From positions 35,543-99,542 of the forward strand of contig NZ_FODJ01000013.1 of NCBI RefSeq assembly GCF_900110345.1: a stretch of DNA of 64,000 bases, in the 5' to 3' direction. Source of the DNA: Amphibacillus marinus (GTDB lineage Bacteria > Bacillota > Bacilli > Bacillales > Amphibacillaceae). A program made the position numbers and the translations under genes. The notes under the pieces are model-generated. The model did not search any database. It had not been told where the DNA came from and was given only the letters and a program-made list of their open reading frames with translations. Below are positions 42,450 through 52,974 of the stretch, piece by piece. Within the stretch, counting starts at the first letter, position 1. Each line of letters begins with the position of its first letter.

Positions 42450-42553
42450 GTCGTTCATCCTTTTATAACAATTTGTTTTCTTAATCATACATATTTACCC
42501 CAATTCCGGTCAAACTATTTTTCAGAACGACTAAATTAAAATGAGGTGATCAA

Positions 42554-42772
42554 ATGGATCTTAATTTAAGAAAGGCTATTCTAGCGAATGTGTCTGATAA
42601 TAGTAAAGATGAACTTGAAGCAACGATCGTTGATGCAATTCAAAATGGTGAGGAAAAAATGCTCCCAGGCTTAGGTGTGTTTTTCGAATTAGTGTGGAAG
42701 CATTCTGGCGAAAACGAAAAGAATAGCATTTTGCAACTTCTTGAGCAGGGTGTTCAAACTGCTGGTGCATAG
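42554..42772 (+). CDS. sspI: Small acid-soluble spore protein I
   Basis: 72 residues matching SspI from end to end ([33 protein letters not shown]). It is made in the developing spore. GAGGTGA precedes the ATG. It is direct evidence that the organism forms spores or has a recent spore-forming ancestor. Confidence 0.95.
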   Translation: MDLNLRKAILANVSDNSKDELEATIVDAIQNGEEKMLPGLGVFFELVWKHSGENEKNSILQLLEQGVQTAGA

Positions 42773-42780
42773 TTGATGAC

Positions 42781-42868
42781 AAGACACTTTTATTTAAATA
42801 AAGTGAATCTTCAATTAGTGGTGGGGTTTACAGTCAGCTAACCTGCGATAAAGTGTCTTTTTTCATAT
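42781..42868 (+). terminator. sspI terminator region
   Basis: AAGACACTTTAT-type arm and ATAAAGTGTCTT arm enclose about 55 nt; TTTTT follows. The palindrome CACTTT...AAAGTG adjoins the first arm. Confidence 0.55.
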
Positions 42869-42932
42869 TGCGCCTTGTCGATTATTGCTTTAAAATAGAA
42901 GGCAATAGTCATGTAATTAAAGGAGTAGTCAG

Positions 42933-43544
42933 ATGGACATTCGTTTATTTCAAAGTATGCTTCAAGCGCAAACAACCGATAATCTTAGATTGCCAAGTAG
43001 CTCAAACAGCTCAGCGCTATTTAATGACTTGTTAATGACACAGATGCAACCACCCACTTTGTTAAATCCAATCGAGACCGGGCTGTCTATTCGAGAAATA
43101 CTTGAAGGCAGACCATCATTATTAGCTCAGACAAGTGCTGTTACCACACCCGTTCAGGCAAATGTAGCACAAGATCTTGATGCGATTATTAAGGAAGCTG
43201 CTGCGACCTATCAAATTGATGAACGACTGATTCGTTCAGTTATTAAAACGGAATCTAACTTTAATCAGCATGCTGTTAGTCGAGCTGGCGCTGAAGGCTA
43301 CATGCAACTTATGCCCCAAACAGCTAAAGGGCTTGGGGTAACTGATTCCTTTAATGCTAAACAAAATATTTTTGGTGGGACGAAATATTTACGTCAAATG
43401 CTAAATCGCTATAATAATAACACTACTTTGGCACTAGCTGCTTATAATGCCGGGCCGGGTAATGTCGATAAATATAACGGCATTCCACCGTTTACTGAAA
43501 CACAAAACTATGTCAAAAAAGTATTAACGCAATATCAGGCCTAG
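42933..43544 (+). CDS. Lytic transglycosylase (SLT domain)
   Basis: 203 residues. A low-complexity N-terminal 85 residues is followed by a goose-lysozyme-like SLT domain: IDERLIRSVIKTESNFNQHAVS with the catalytic Glu near 114, AEGYMQLMPQTAKGLGV and LALAAYNAGPGNVDKYNG. It cleaves peptidoglycan glycan strands. No signal peptide is obvious, as in related Bacillus proteins of this type. AAAGGAG precedes the ATG. Confidence 0.9.
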   Translation: MDIRLFQSMLQAQTTDNLRLPSSSNSSALFNDLLMTQMQPPTLLNPIETGLSIREILEGRPSLLAQTSAVTTPVQANVAQDLDAIIKEAAATYQIDERLIRSVIKTESNFNQHAVSRAGAEGYMQLMPQTAKGLGVTDSFNAKQNIFGGTKYLRQMLNRYNNNTTLALAAYNAGPGNVDKYNGIPPFTETQNYVKKVLTQYQA

Positions 43545-43546
43545 TA

Positions 43547-43577
43547 ACGAGATCAGCATGTAGATCTCGTTTTTTTA
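43547..43577 (+). terminator. Terminator between the convergent SLT and topB genes
   Basis: ACGAGATC / GATCTCGT stem then TTTTTTT on the plus strand. It touches the last codon of topB. Confidence 0.85.
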
Positions 43578-45752
43578 TGGCCGTTTTCCTTGTTTGCCAT
43601 CTTCAAACTGCAGATCCCAACTAAATACGTCACTGTCTGCCTTTTGCTGATAGGATAAATAAGCGCTAAAGACCTTTCCATTCTTACTCTTCAGCCCTTT
43701 GACGAACACTTTACCCTTGGCTAGGAGTTGCTTTGCCATGGTCTTAGTCACTTGTTTTTTAAAGCTAGCTAGAAATTTATCACGCTTCCAGATGACAAAC
43801 TGACATCCTGCCTGCCAGTTGCTACAACCAAACCCTTTCTTACCTTCAATTATTGGATGATCGCAAAGTGGACATGTACCAACCTGTTCATTCTTGCTTG
43901 GCTCTTGTTTGCTAGGACGTGATAGGACTCTAATTGGCTTAGCCTGGTCTTCTTTTACAATGGCAACTGATTCTTTGGTGAATTGATAAATTTGGGTAAG
44001 AAATGCCTGCTTCGATAATTGATTTCTTTCAACATCATAAAGTGACTTTTCAAGCTGGCCAGTGAAATTGAGATCAAACAATTGTTTGATTGGAAAAGTC
44101 TGCACTAATTGCTGTCCTAGCGCTGTGCATTCAAGCTGTTTATTAACACGCTTAATATACTTAATATCAATCAGCTTTTTTATTGTTTCAGCTCGGGTAG
44201 CTGGCGTACCAATACTATAACCCTTCAACACCTCAACTAAGCCTTCCTCTTCCTGCTTGGATGCTTTGCCACAGGTCTCCATAACACTTAACAAGGTGCG
44301 TTCAGTATGCTTTTTGGGTGGCTTTGTCATATGAGTAGAGAGCTCCGATTGTGTAACCACTGCTGCCTCACCTTGGTACAGATCAGGTAAAAGGACATCC
44401 TTCACTTCAATGTGCTCAACCTGTTTCCAGCCCGCAACCTGCTGAATCCGCCCCTTCGTCACAAATATGCCTTTAAGTGCAAGACTCGGTATTTCTGTCC
44501 TAATAATGGTTTCATCATATTCAGCAATCGGCATAAACTGCATAATAAATCGATTTCGAATTGCTTCGTAAACGCGTTGCTCGTCTTGTGAGAGCCGCTT
44601 TGGTAACAGATAAGTTGGGATGATGGCACTATGGCTGTCTACCTTAGCATTATTAAAGACGCGCTTGTTTTTGAAAAAGTTTATCTCATCCCGATATGGC
44701 AACGCTTTGCTGTGCACCTCTAACACCTGCGCCGCTTTCTTAACTAGGCTTTCATCAAGGGCTGTGCTGGAGGTCCTTGGGTAGGTAATGTATTTTTTCT
44801 CATAGAGTGATTGAGCGACTTTCAACACCTTATCAGCCGTCCAGCCTTGAAAACGACTCGTGATATAGCCTTGGAGCTGAGAAAGATTAAATAGAGATGG
44901 TGGGTATTCCTTCTTGCGTTTCACTTGCTTTTCAGATACGACTGCTTGCTGATCCTTTAATTGACTTTCAATGGCTTGTAAAGTCGCTTGATCCGTAAAT
45001 TTGTCCTTTTCCTCTGTATAAATCCCTTGATAGCTCTGCTTATCCTCTGGTTGAAAAGTAGCCGCTAGCTTGTAATAAGGCTCTGGTTGGAACGTTTTAA
45101 TTTCTCGATCTCGGTCATAAATTATTTTTAAAGTCGGCAGAAGTACTCTGCCAATATTTAATACTTTTCCTTTTCCAGTTTGATATTTTAATGTGGCGAC
45201 AGAGGTTAAATTAATACCGATTAGCCAATCGGTCCATTGTCGACTTAGACCGGCATTTAACAAAGGCCGTAGCTCTTGATTCGGCTTCAGTTCTACTAAC
45301 CCTCGTTTAATTTCGGCAGGTGTCCATTCATTAAGTAATAGTCGTAAAACAGGCTTGTTTGTTTTACTCTTGTAAATAATACTGTCCCCAATTAGCTGAC
45401 CCTCTCGATCATAATCGCAGGCAGAGATAATTTCCTTAACATCTTGCCGTCTAATTAAAGTATGGATTGTTTTTAATTGCTTAACGGCACCACCATCACG
45501 CTGCTTGCGATTTCTAGGATTAGCCTTTACCTTATACTGAAATGCAGTCGGAATAAATGGGAAGTTCTCTAGCTTCCAGCGCGCCATCTTCTGATCATAG
45601 TCCTTGGCATCATAAAGCTCAAGCAGGTGACCAAACGCCCAGGTTACCAGATAGCCGTTGCCTTCATAGTAGCCATCTTTTTTTGTCGAGACAGCCAGAG
45701 CTTCCGCAATATTTTTAGCCACTGATGGCTTTTCTGCAACAAATAATTTCAT
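43575..45752 (-). CDS. topB: DNA topoisomerase III
   Basis: 725 residues counted from the second ATG, which lies 7 nt after GGAG. TOPRIM domain at the N-terminus (LFVAEKPSVAKNIAEAL, ISACDYDREGQLIG), type IA core with the nucleophilic Tyr in KYITYPRTSS near 320, and a C-terminal zinc-ribbon-like part (CPLCDHPII...GCSNWQAGC). It decatenates single-stranded-gapped DNA. Longer C-terminus is typical for Bacillus TopB. Confidence 0.95.
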   Translation of the reverse strand: MKLFVAEKPSVAKNIAEALAVSTKKDGYYEGNGYLVTWAFGHLLELYDAKDYDQKMARWKLENFPFIPTAFQYKVKANPRNRKQRDGGAVKQLKTIHTLIRRQDVKEIISACDYDREGQLIGDSIIYKSKTNKPVLRLLLNEWTPAEIKRGLVELKPNQELRPLLNAGLSRQWTDWLIGINLTSVATLKYQTGKGKVLNIGRVLLPTLKIIYDRDREIKTFQPEPYYKLAATFQPEDKQSYQGIYTEEKDKFTDQATLQAIESQLKDQQAVVSEKQVKRKKEYPPSLFNLSQLQGYITSRFQGWTADKVLKVAQSLYEKKYITYPRTSSTALDESLVKKAAQVLEVHSKALPYRDEINFFKNKRVFNNAKVDSHSAIIPTYLLPKRLSQDEQRVYEAIRNRFIMQFMPIAEYDETIIRTEIPSLALKGIFVTKGRIQQVAGWKQVEHIEVKDVLLPDLYQGEAAVVTQSELSTHMTKPPKKHTERTLLSVMETCGKASKQEEEGLVEVLKGYSIGTPATRAETIKKLIDIKYIKRVNKQLECTALGQQLVQTFPIKQLFDLNFTGQLEKSLYDVERNQLSKQAFLTQIYQFTKESVAIVKEDQAKPIRVLSRPSKQEPSKNEQVGTCPLCDHPIIEGKKGFGCSNWQAGCQFVIWKRDKFLASFKKQVTKTMAKQLLAKGKVFVKGLKSKNGKVFSAYLSYQQKADSDVFSWDLQFEDGKQGKRP

Positions 45753-45896
45753 CATTTTACTCCGTTCTCAACAGGATTACTAATCTTCCTAAAGCTTATC
45801 ATAGACTATCGATCGTCTCAACGGGATTGTCTATCTTTACTAAAATCACGCTAAACAGGCGGTAAAATAAGCTAATGTTTGTCTAAACTAAAAAAA

Positions 45897-45931
45897 CTTG
45901 CCTTCATTAGTTCGAAAACCATGAAAGCAAG
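45897..45931 (-). terminator. Terminator after the M42 peptidase gene
   Basis: CTTGCCTTCAT / ATGAAAGCAAG stem; TTTTTTAG follows on the minus strand. Confidence 0.8.
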
Positions 45932-45948
45932 CTGGTTACATAAATCGT

Positions 45949-47025
45949 TTAATCAAATGTAATTGCTCTAACTGTGGTATTATCTAAGCCTTTAATGACC
46001 TCAACAATTAATTTTACAGCATGATCGAAATCATCCTGATGAATAATTCCGGCATGGGAGTGAATGTAGCGGGTCGCAATGCCAATGGACAATGCTGGTA
46101 CCCCATTTGCCGTTAAATGAATCGAACCACTATCCGTCCCGCCAGCAGCGATAGACGCATATTGATAGGGAATATTATGCTGATCAGCTGTTTTGACGAC
46201 AAAATCACGAACACCCTTATGCGAAATCATTGAGCGATCATAGACAACAATTTGTGGACCCTGACCGAGCTTACTATCTGCATCAGCTGCCGAAATCCCT
46301 GGTGTATCACCAGCAATTCCGGTATCTACAGCAAAGCCAATATCAGGCTGAATGGCATGTGCTGCTGTTTTAGCACCACGCAGACCAACCTCTTCTTGAA
46401 CAGTGCCGACTCCATAAACGACGTTAGGGTGCTTTGCGTCTTTTAGCTGTTTTAGCACTTCAATTGCTACTGCACAGCCAATCCGATTGTCCCAAGCTTT
46501 TGCTAACAAGAGTTTATCATTCTTCATTGGTTGAAATTCAAAGTAAGGAATGACTGAGTCACCTGGTCTTACCCCAAACGATTCGGCTTCCTCTTTACTT
46601 GTCGCACCAATGTCAATAAACATATCTTTTATTTCATAGGGTTTTTTTCGAGCTTCCACCGGCATAATATGAGGCGGTTTAGAGCCAATAATACCAACGA
46701 TATTGCCTTCCTTCGTTGCTACGGTTACGCGCTGGGCCAGCATTACCTGATTCCACCAACCCCCAATGGTTTGGAAGGATAAAAAGCCCTGATCATCTAT
46801 CCGCGTCACCATTAGCCCAATCTCATCCAAGTGGCCAGCAACCATAACCTTAGGACCATTCTCATCACCGACTTTTTTAGCAATTAGGCTTCCTAAGTGG
46901 TCAGTAAACACCTCTGTTGCATAGGGTTCGATATGCTTTTTCATCACCTCACGCGCTTCTCGTTCGTTACCAGAGATGCCATTCGCCTCGGTCAATTCCT
47001 TAAACATAGTTAATTTATCATTCAT
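45949..47025 (-). CDS. ysdC: M42 family aminopeptidase
   Basis: 358 residues with family metal ligands in [11 protein letters not shown] (His/Asp near 65), [13 protein letters not shown] (Asp), [11 protein letters not shown] (Glu pair near 212), VDTG and HSHAG (His near 323). These dinuclear-metal enzymes trim peptides as large tetrahedral assemblies. GGAGG precedes the ATG. Matches B. subtilis ysdC by sequence and by closeness to the rplT cluster. Confidence 0.93.
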   Translation of the reverse strand: MNDKLTMFKELTEANGISGNEREAREVMKKHIEPYATEVFTDHLGSLIAKKVGDENGPKVMVAGHLDEIGLMVTRIDDQGFLSFQTIGGWWNQVMLAQRVTVATKEGNIVGIIGSKPPHIMPVEARKKPYEIKDMFIDIGATSKEEAESFGVRPGDSVIPYFEFQPMKNDKLLLAKAWDNRIGCAVAIEVLKQLKDAKHPNVVYGVGTVQEEVGLRGAKTAAHAIQPDIGFAVDTGIAGDTPGISAADADSKLGQGPQIVVYDRSMISHKGVRDFVVKTADQHNIPYQYASIAAGGTDSGSIHLTANGVPALSIGIATRYIHSHAGIIHQDDFDHAVKLIVEVIKGLDNTTVRAITFD

Positions 47026-47129
47026 TTATGTATGGCCTCCTTTTTCTAAATACCATTATAACGTAAATCTCAATTATCATAAAGGGAGCTTATTTAGTGG
47101 CAAAAAAAAATCCTTTGAAAAGCATATAA

Positions 47130-47240
47130 ATACTTGGCGTCCTCATCATACAGATAAAAAGCCTCTTGGATATTAATGGGGCAAATGTCATCATTAATTC
47201 TAGGTACTCTTTTGGCAATGTGTAGGTTTTCTGATTGCCC
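47130..47240 (-). pseudogene. Relic of an IS701/IS4-like transposase N-terminus
   Basis: On the minus strand one frame reads TYTLPKEYLELMMTFAPLISKRLF. From memory this resembles the opening of IS701-type transposases (YLELL..FAPLFSKR). An upstream QFIPWIR-like segment is in another frame, and the reading ends within 50 codons. No terminal repeats seen. The call is from recollection of the motif. Confidence 0.45.
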
Positions 47241-47410
47241 TTATCCAGGGTATGAATTGTTTCCCTATTTAATAACTTTAATATGTCAATCTTAATGCTT
47301 GACTTATTAATGAATAATTTTCTTCGTATGGAAAATTAACAACTACTAGTAACTATTATTTTTTTTATGTTAATATATAGGTGGATAATAGGAGGGATGG
47401 AGGAACGCCA
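47241..47410. other. Rest of the gap between the transposase relic and the 36-aa gene
   Basis: AT-rich; it carries the ribosome site for the next small gene (TGGAGG near 47,400) and probable promoter sequence, but no other feature. Confidence 0.4.
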
Positions 47411-47521
47411 ATGAGAAACAATAATCCAAATGAATTTGATCGTGCCTTTTTCGGTAAGCCTGGTTTTATGATTATTATCGTCCTTATCATTATCATTGTT
47501 AGTATTCTTTTAAATATCTGA
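47411..47521 (+). CDS. Small membrane protein, 36 aa
   Basis: MRNNNPNEFDRAFFGKPG is followed by a single Ile-rich span (FMIIIVLIIIIVSILL). TGGAGG 8-9 nt upstream supports translation. Small proteins of this type are common in Bacillaceae but the family is not recognised. Not cotranscribed with its neighbours. Confidence 0.6.
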   Translation: MRNNNPNEFDRAFFGKPGFMIIIVLIIIIVSILLNI

Positions 47522-47576
47522 TTCCGCTAAAACTGGATTATCCGCATAATTCTAACAAATTTTTAGCAACTAAAAA

Positions 47577-47601
47577 ACGAGCACCTCTTAATAGTGCTCG
47601 T
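47577..47601 (-). terminator. dUTPase gene terminator overlapping the stop
   Basis: ACGAGCAC / GTGCTCGT 8-bp stem, then TTTTTTAG on the minus strand. The stem covers the last codons of the dUTPase gene. Confidence 0.8.
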
Positions 47602-48073
47602 CCTGCCGTTTAAAGTTTACTTCATTTTTTGCTAAATAGGCTGCTTGAATCGCCTGATCGTCAAAACCTAAATTCTCAGCTAATGTCAGGTATAAGCCGA
47701 ATACGGTCAAGTAGCTTGGTTGTGTTTGATCATCCCTAAAATAATCAATGGCCCGATAAAGCTGATTAAACAAATCGGTTAAATCACCGGTAAATGGTAA
47801 ATGATCAACTTGGTCAACAATAAAACCTTGATCAAGACCAAGTGAAAGGATGAAATGAATACCATCGACATATTCTTCTAAAATAACTTCTGCTGAGCTT
47901 GCTGGCTTTAAGCTCCAAAACTTAAAGCAACGTGTTTCATTAGCGAGTTCGCCTAGTTCTACGAATAAGGCAAGTATTTTTTGCTCAAACAGCTGGTCAG
48001 ATGTCACGTGATGGTTAGTTTGAATATATTGATCTAGTTTCTGTTGCATTTCAAATAATGGTTTCCAGTTCAA
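47588..48073 (-). CDS. Dimeric all-alpha dUTPase
   Basis: 161 residues from TTG 48073 with AAGGAG upstream. The EXXE metal motifs ELGELANE (about 52-59) and EEYVDGIHF (about 82) mark the MazG-related dUTPase_2 family. It hydrolyses dUTP to dUMP and keeps uracil out of DNA. Follows the VTT membrane gene by 18 bp. Confidence 0.88.
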   Translation of the reverse strand: MNWKPLFEMQQKLDQYIQTNHHVTSDQLFEQKILALFVELGELANETRCFKFWSLKPASSAEVILEEYVDGIHFILSLGLDQGFIVDQVDHLPFTGDLTDLFNQLYRAIDYFRDDQTQPSYLTVFGLYLTLAENLGFDDQAIQAAYLAKNEVNFKRQDEHY

Positions 48074-48091
48074 TGTCGACGCGCTCCTTTA

Positions 48092-48655
48092 TTATCTCAA
48101 GAATTCTCGTAAACTTACGCCGTTTGACTTCTTTCTAAATACAAAGATTAATGGCACTAAGCTAATGCTTAATATGACTGTTGTCATTGGCGAAAAGCTC
48201 GTAATAGATTGGCCAATTGTCGTATAGACAATTGTCATTGGAATAACCGTAAACAATGATGACTCCATGTAAGATCGAAAATGATCTGATGATTCATAGA
48301 TTAGAAAAGATAACAGATGAAAATGGATAAAAGGAATTAGTCTGAGGATAGCAATTTGACCAGTTGATAGCTCAGCATCCTGACCGACAACCTTTGCTTT
48401 CATTTTCGATAAACGCCTAGTTGTATTTGGCATAATACGGGCAAGCTGATAGAATAAAGCACTTGATAACATCACCCCAACAATAGATAGCAAAATCCCT
48501 GGAATAATGCCAAAAATTAAGCCTCCTGCAATAAAAATAACTAACACAGGGATAAATAAAATTGGGCGGATGACATGTAGTAAGATAAACACAAGAGGTG
48601 CAATTAAAAAATGTGTGCTCCTAATTAACTCAATATAAGACTCTATTTGTGCCAC
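48092..48655 (-). CDS. VTT-domain (DedA/TVP38-like) membrane protein
   Basis: 187 residues from GTG 48655 with GGGAGG upstream. Five or six spans; the VTT core shows FIAGGLIFGIIPGILLSIVGVMLSSALFYQ and a later RLIPFIHFHLLSFL in place of the common RxxPxxP.xxxNxxxG motif. Family members are linked to lipid (undecaprenyl or other phospholipid) translocation. Substrate unknown. Confidence 0.8.
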   Translation of the reverse strand: MAQIESYIELIRSTHFLIAPLVFILLHVIRPILFIPVLVIFIAGGLIFGIIPGILLSIVGVMLSSALFYQLARIMPNTTRRLSKMKAKVVGQDAELSTGQIAILRLIPFIHFHLLSFLIYESSDHFRSYMESSLFTVIPMTIVYTTIGQSITSFSPMTTVILSISLVPLIFVFRKKSNGVSLREFLR

Positions 48656-48687
48656 TTTATCATCGCCTCCCTTCGTATCTCTTCAAC

Positions 48688-48978
48688 TTATGAAAAAAAA
48701 TCACTGATTATGCTAAACCCAAAGTACCAGCACAGTCCAATAACGATCTGACAAATTAACAACAGGGGCAAACCTAGCTTAAAAGATAAATGCTTCGTTT
48801 TGTGCCGATAACCATACATACCCGTAAGCGCACCTAGTGAACCACCCAAAATGCTAATTGTCCAAATCATTCGCTCAGAAATTCGCCATTTATTTTGTTT
48901 CGCTCTCTGCTTATCTGTCCGCATTAGCAGTAATCCTATTATATTTATGATAATGATATAGGTAATGATCATGTTCAT
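48688..48978 (-). CDS. ysdA: DUF1294 membrane protein
   Basis: 96 residues. Family pattern: LLMRTDKQRAKQNKWRISERMIWTISILGGSLGALTGMYGYRHKTKH with two or three spans. B. subtilis ysdA also lies close to rplT. Function unknown. Confidence 0.88.
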   Translation of the reverse strand: MNMIITYIIIINIIGLLLMRTDKQRAKQNKWRISERMIWTISILGGSLGALTGMYGYRHKTKHLSFKLGLPLLLICQIVIGLCWYFGFSIISDFFS

Positions 48979-49042
48979 GGCCTACCTTTTTACGACTATT
49001 TGTTAAGTGATTAAACTTTACCATGAATTTGGCATAATGAAA

Positions 49043-49074
49043 AGAGTTGTCCTCTTAACTAAGAAAACAACTCT
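49043..49074 (-). terminator. infC-rpmI-rplT terminator
   Basis: AGAGTTGT / ACAACTCT stem with minus-strand TTTTCATT tail, 15 bp after rplT. Confidence 0.8.
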
Positions 49075-49088
49075 AAACGTTGAAAAGC

Positions 49089-49448
49089 TTATTTATTTAA
49101 AGCAGCTTTTGCTTGATCAGTTAATTGTGTAAATGCTTGTTGATCAGAAAGTGCTAATTCTGCAAGCATCTTACGGTTAACTTCAATACCAGCCAACTTC
49201 AAACCGTGCATTAAACGGCTGTATGAAAGATCATTTGTACGTGCTGCTGCATTAATACGTGCAATCCATAATTTACGGAAGTCACGTTTCTTTTGCTTAC
49301 GATCACGATAAGCATATTGACCTGATTTCCATACTTGTTGCTTTGCTACTTTAAATAGGGCATGTTTTGAACCATAGTAACCCTTTGCTAGTTTTAATAA
49401 ACGTTTACGACGCTTACGTGTAACTGTTCCACCTTTAACACGTGCCAT
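49089..49448 (-). CDS. rplT: 50S ribosomal protein L20
   Basis: 119 residues, standard length ([27 protein letters not shown]). It binds 23S rRNA early in assembly and, in Bacillus, represses its own operon through the leader. Confidence 0.98.
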   Translation of the reverse strand: MARVKGGTVTRKRRKRLLKLAKGYYGSKHALFKVAKQQVWKSGQYAYRDRKQKKRDFRKLWIARINAAARTNDLSYSRLMHGLKLAGIEVNRKMLAELALSDQQAFTQLTDQAKAALNK

Positions 49449-49491
49449 TTTAATTCCCTCCTATATATCTAACCGAATCTATTAGTATGTC

Positions 49492-49686
49492 TTATCTTGG
49501 TAACATTTGATCAATACGTCTTTGGTCCCCAGCAGAAACGACTGCGCTTTTACGCAATTTACGCTTTTGCTTTTGAGACTTGTTCGCAAACATGTGGCTT
49601 GTGTATGCATGTGAGCGTTTAAGCTTTCCAGAACCTGTTCTTTTAAAACGTTTTTGAGTGCCTTTATGTGTTTTCATTTTTGGCAT
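49492..49686 (-). CDS. rpmI: 50S ribosomal protein L35
   Basis: 64 residues, [23 protein letters not shown]. Middle gene of the infC operon. Confidence 0.98.
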   Translation of the reverse strand: MPKMKTHKGTQKRFKRTGSGKLKRSHAYTSHMFANKSQKQKRKLRKSAVVSAGDQRRIDQMLPR

Positions 49687-49721
49687 GAGTTGTTCCTCCT
49701 TAAAAGCATATGAATTAAAGC

Positions 49722-50240
49722 TTATTTTTCGTTGATAGGGGCGAGCATTAAGAACATGCTACGTCCGTCCATTTTAGGTCTTTGCTCGATAGTTGATAAA
49801 TCCTTACATTCATCCGCCATCTTTTCAAGAACTTTTCTTCCAAGATCTTTGTGCGTAATTGCACGACCACGGAAACGAATTGAGACTTTAACCTTGTCTC
49901 CTTTTTCCAAAAACTTGCGTGCATTTTTTAGCTTGGTATTAAAATCATGATCTTCAATGCCAGGGCTTAAGCGCACCTCTTTGACATTAATAATTTTTTG
50001 ATTTTTACGCGCTTCTTTCTCTTTCTTTTGTTGCTCAAATCGGTATTTACCGTAGTCCATAATTCTACATACGGGCGGCTTGGCCGTTGGCGCAACAAGA
50101 ACTAAATCTAAATTGCGATTTCCGGCAATTTCCAAAGCCTCTTGACGAGATTTAACACCAAGTTGATCGCCATTAGAATCAATAAGTCGTACCTCGCGTG
50201 CGCGAATATTCTCATTGACATTCATATCTTTGCTAATAAT
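49722..50240 (-). CDS. infC: Translation initiation factor IF-3
   Basis: About 172 residues ([13 protein letters not shown] ... [18 protein letters not shown]). The frame is open from ATG 50243, but GGAGGT ends only 2 nt before it; the usual infC start codon ATT at 50240 or 50237 fits the spacing better. The rare ATT start allows IF-3 to control its own synthesis. Confidence 0.95.
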   Translation of the reverse strand: MISKDMNVNENIRAREVRLIDSNGDQLGVKSRQEALEIAGNRNLDLVLVAPTAKPPVCRIMDYGKYRFEQQKKEKEARKNQKIINVKEVRLSPGIEDHDFNTKLKNARKFLEKGDKVKVSIRFRGRAITHKDLGRKVLEKMADECKDLSTIEQRPKMDGRSMFLMLAPINEK

Positions 50241-50247
50241 CATCCAC

Positions 50248-50540
50248 CTCCGTGATTTTTTAAAAGCGTCATGAACTATGACCTGCTGCTTTCATTTGAA
50301 AGCAACATGACCGTTGCAATGGTCAACTGACAAGCTTGCTGTTCGATTCCCAGTCTGATGGGTAAACCGTTCATCTGCTGGGCAAAATAAAAAAGTGTCG
50401 GTACTTTATGCACCCACACGTATTCTGTCATTATTTCAGAATCCTATGCTAACCTGACAACTACATTACTGTGTCGTTCAGGCGAGAAGCGGGTGCCTCT
50501 ACTTGTCGATAGATCATATTCAATTTCACTCAAACTATAT
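50248..50540 (-). promoter_or_regulatory. L20 leader of the infC operon
   Basis: About 290 bp of structured 5' UTR with long-range pairings, including a late hairpin near 50375-50390 followed by T-rich sequence. Its position before infC equals the Bacillus L20 leader, where L20 promotes early termination. The fold was judged by eye and position. Confidence 0.75.
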
Positions 50541-50561
50541 TATCATGCATTGCTTGGTAAG

Positions 50562-50891
50562 TCAACCCTTTTTTAACGGTCGTTCGAACATAAAGTATGA
50601 ATAAGCACGATAGCTAATTGGGATCGCCAGCACAAGAGTAAAGAGTGGAAACATACCTTCAATAAAGAAAGAAACGAGAAACGCTAGTGCAGCTAGAAAA
50701 AAAGAACAATTACCCATTACGCTATTAATTGGTTGACCAGCTAAGAAAAAGCCCTTTCCTCTTTTTATATCTCTTGCATAGCAGAGTTCATGATAGGCCA
50801 CCACGTCAAACAAGTGGTTGTCTGTTACTAATTCTTCTATACCTAGAATTTCGTCATTGCATTTTTCACAAAGAATCTTCTTTACTGTCAT
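50562..50891 (-). CDS. Zinc-ribbon membrane protein, unknown
   Basis: 109 residues. An N-terminal CEKC ... H..C pattern (Cys8, Cys11, His54, Cys57) suggests one metal site. Two adjacent spans follow (FFLAALAFLVSFFIEGMFPLFTLVLAIPI). Located between thrS and the infC leader. Family not recognised. Confidence 0.65.
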   Translation of the reverse strand: MTVKKILCEKCNDEILGIEELVTDNHLFDVVAYHELCYARDIKRGKGFFLAGQPINSVMGNCSFFLAALAFLVSFFIEGMFPLFTLVLAIPISYRAYSYFMFERPLKKG

Positions 50892-50918
50892 GATGTCACC
50901 TCTTAATCAAAAATAACA

Positions 50919-50953
50919 GAACATGCGCTAAAGAAAAAAATTAGCACATGTTC
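50919..50953 (-). terminator. thrS terminator
   Basis: GAACATGCGCTAA / TTAGCACATGTTC stem, followed by TGTTATTTTTG on the minus strand. Confidence 0.8.
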
Positions 50954-50963
50954 CCTTTTATTA

Positions 50964-52916
50964 TTAGCTGTTTCTCATTGTTTTTTCATCAATTTCTTTC
51001 TTAATTAAAGAAATATAAGCATCTAAAGCAATTGTTTCAGATTGCTGCTCACCATAGCGTCTAACGTTAACAGCTTCATCTTCAACCTCTTTGTCGCCAA
51101 CAACAAGAGCAAATGGGACTTTCTCTGTCTGTGCTTCACGGATCTTATAACCAATCTTCTCATCACGTTGATCAAGCTCAACACGAATACCTGCAAGTCT
51201 TAGCTTATCTTCAACTTTTTTCGCATAATCACTATGCACGTCTGGAGAAACAGGAATAATTCTTGCCTGAACTGGTGCTAACCAGGTCGGGAAGGCACCC
51301 TTGTACTCTTCGATTAAAAATGCAACAAAGCGCTCCATTGTTGACACGACACCACGGTGAATCACAACAGGACGATGATCCTTACCATCCTCACCAACAT
51401 AAGTGAGATCAAAGCGTTCCGGTAAGTGGAAATCAAGCTGTACTGTCGACAATGTCTCATCTTTGCCTAATGCCGTCTTGACTTGAACATCTAGCTTCGG
51501 TCCGTAAAAAGCCGCTTCGCCATCAGCCTCAACGTAGTCAAGATCCATTTCCTCCATAGTCTCCTTCAGCATTGCTTGTGCTTTTTCCCACATCTCATCG
51601 TTATCGACATACTTTTCCTTGTCCTCAGGATCACGATACGATAAGCGGAAATAATAATTGTCAATGCCAAAGTCACGGTAAACGTTTTGGACGAGTTCAA
51701 CGACTCTGATAAACTCATCCTTTAATTGATCTGGTCGCGCAAAGATATGCGCATCATTCAAGGTCATCGCTCGAACGCGTTGTAAGCCAGCAAGTGCGCC
51801 TGACATTTCGTGACGATGCATCGTGCCTAGCTCAGCGATCCGAACAGGCAGATGACGATAGCTATACAGCTGGTTTTTGTAGACCATCATATGGTGAGGA
51901 CAGTTCATCGGACGGAGCACAAGGTCCTCATTATCCATCTCTAGCGTTGGGAACATATCATCCTTGTAGTGATCCCAGTGTCCACTTGTTTTATACAGTT
52001 CAACATTACCGAGAATTGGTGTATAAACATGCTGGTAACCCAGTCTTTCCTCGAGATCAACAATGTACCGCTCAATGCTCCGACGAATTGTTGCCCCTTT
52101 TGGTAACCAAAGTGGTAGACCTTGACCGACTTTTTGCGAAACAGTAAAGAGGTTCAGCTCTTTACCAAGCTTCCGGTGATCACGCTCTTTCGCTTCCTCT
52201 CTTAGCCGTAAATACTCCTCCAAATCTTCCTTCTTAGCAAACGCTGTACCATAAATCCGCTGGAGCATCTTATTGTTGCTATCACCACGCCAATAAGCAC
52301 CTGATATACTGAGCAGCTTAAAGATTTTGATTTTGCTAGTAGATGGGACATGGACGCCACGACAAAGGTCAAAGAATTCACCCTGCTCGTAAATGGTCAC
52401 CTTCTCATCAGCTGGAATTGCCTCAAGTAGCTCTATCTTTAAGTCATCACCAATTGCTTTAAAGCGTTGCTCAGCCTCTGCTCGTGAGACTTCTAGACGT
52501 TCAATTAATACATTCTCATCAATGATCCGCTTCATCTCTTTTTCAATTTTCGGTAAGTCCTCTGGCGTTAAGGCATCAGCCATGTCGATATCGTAATAGA
52601 AGCCATCCTCAATTGTTGGTCCGACCCCTAGCTTAACCTCAGCACCATATATTCGCTTTACGGCTTGTGCCATTAAATGCGCGGTTGAATGGCGCATAAT
52701 CTCAATGCCCTCTGGCTGTTTATTGGTAATAATTGAAATGGCTCCATTAGCCGGTAACGGTGTTTTTAAATCGTAAAAAACGTCATCCAGTTTAACCGCC
52801 AATGCCTGCTTCCGTAAGCCTGGCGAGATCGACTGGGCAATGTCTTCACCAGTTGTCCCAACAGGAAACCCTTTTACTGTACCGTCTGGAAATGTGATGT
52901 TTAACTGCTCTGCCAT
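50964..52916 (-). CDS. thrS: Threonyl-tRNA synthetase
   Basis: 650 residues from ATG 52916 (AAAAGGAG upstream). TGS domain (1-62), editing domain with [13 protein letters not shown] and the distal cysteine-containing [14 protein letters not shown], class II core ([13 protein letters not shown] with zinc Cys) and anticodon-binding end. Controlled by the T-box upstream. Confidence 0.98.
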   Translation of the reverse strand: MAEQLNITFPDGTVKGFPVGTTGEDIAQSISPGLRKQALAVKLDDVFYDLKTPLPANGAISIITNKQPEGIEIMRHSTAHLMAQAVKRIYGAEVKLGVGPTIEDGFYYDIDMADALTPEDLPKIEKEMKRIIDENVLIERLEVSRAEAEQRFKAIGDDLKIELLEAIPADEKVTIYEQGEFFDLCRGVHVPSTSKIKIFKLLSISGAYWRGDSNNKMLQRIYGTAFAKKEDLEEYLRLREEAKERDHRKLGKELNLFTVSQKVGQGLPLWLPKGATIRRSIERYIVDLEERLGYQHVYTPILGNVELYKTSGHWDHYKDDMFPTLEMDNEDLVLRPMNCPHHMMVYKNQLYSYRHLPVRIAELGTMHRHEMSGALAGLQRVRAMTLNDAHIFARPDQLKDEFIRVVELVQNVYRDFGIDNYYFRLSYRDPEDKEKYVDNDEMWEKAQAMLKETMEEMDLDYVEADGEAAFYGPKLDVQVKTALGKDETLSTVQLDFHLPERFDLTYVGEDGKDHRPVVIHRGVVSTMERFVAFLIEEYKGAFPTWLAPVQARIIPVSPDVHSDYAKKVEDKLRLAGIRVELDQRDEKIGYKIREAQTEKVPFALVVGDKEVEDEAVNVRRYGEQQSETIALDAYISLIKKEIDEKTMRNS

Positions 52917-52974
52917 ACTACGTTCACTCCTTTTATAATTGTAATCGTTCGCTACGCACAAAGACGTCAATTAA

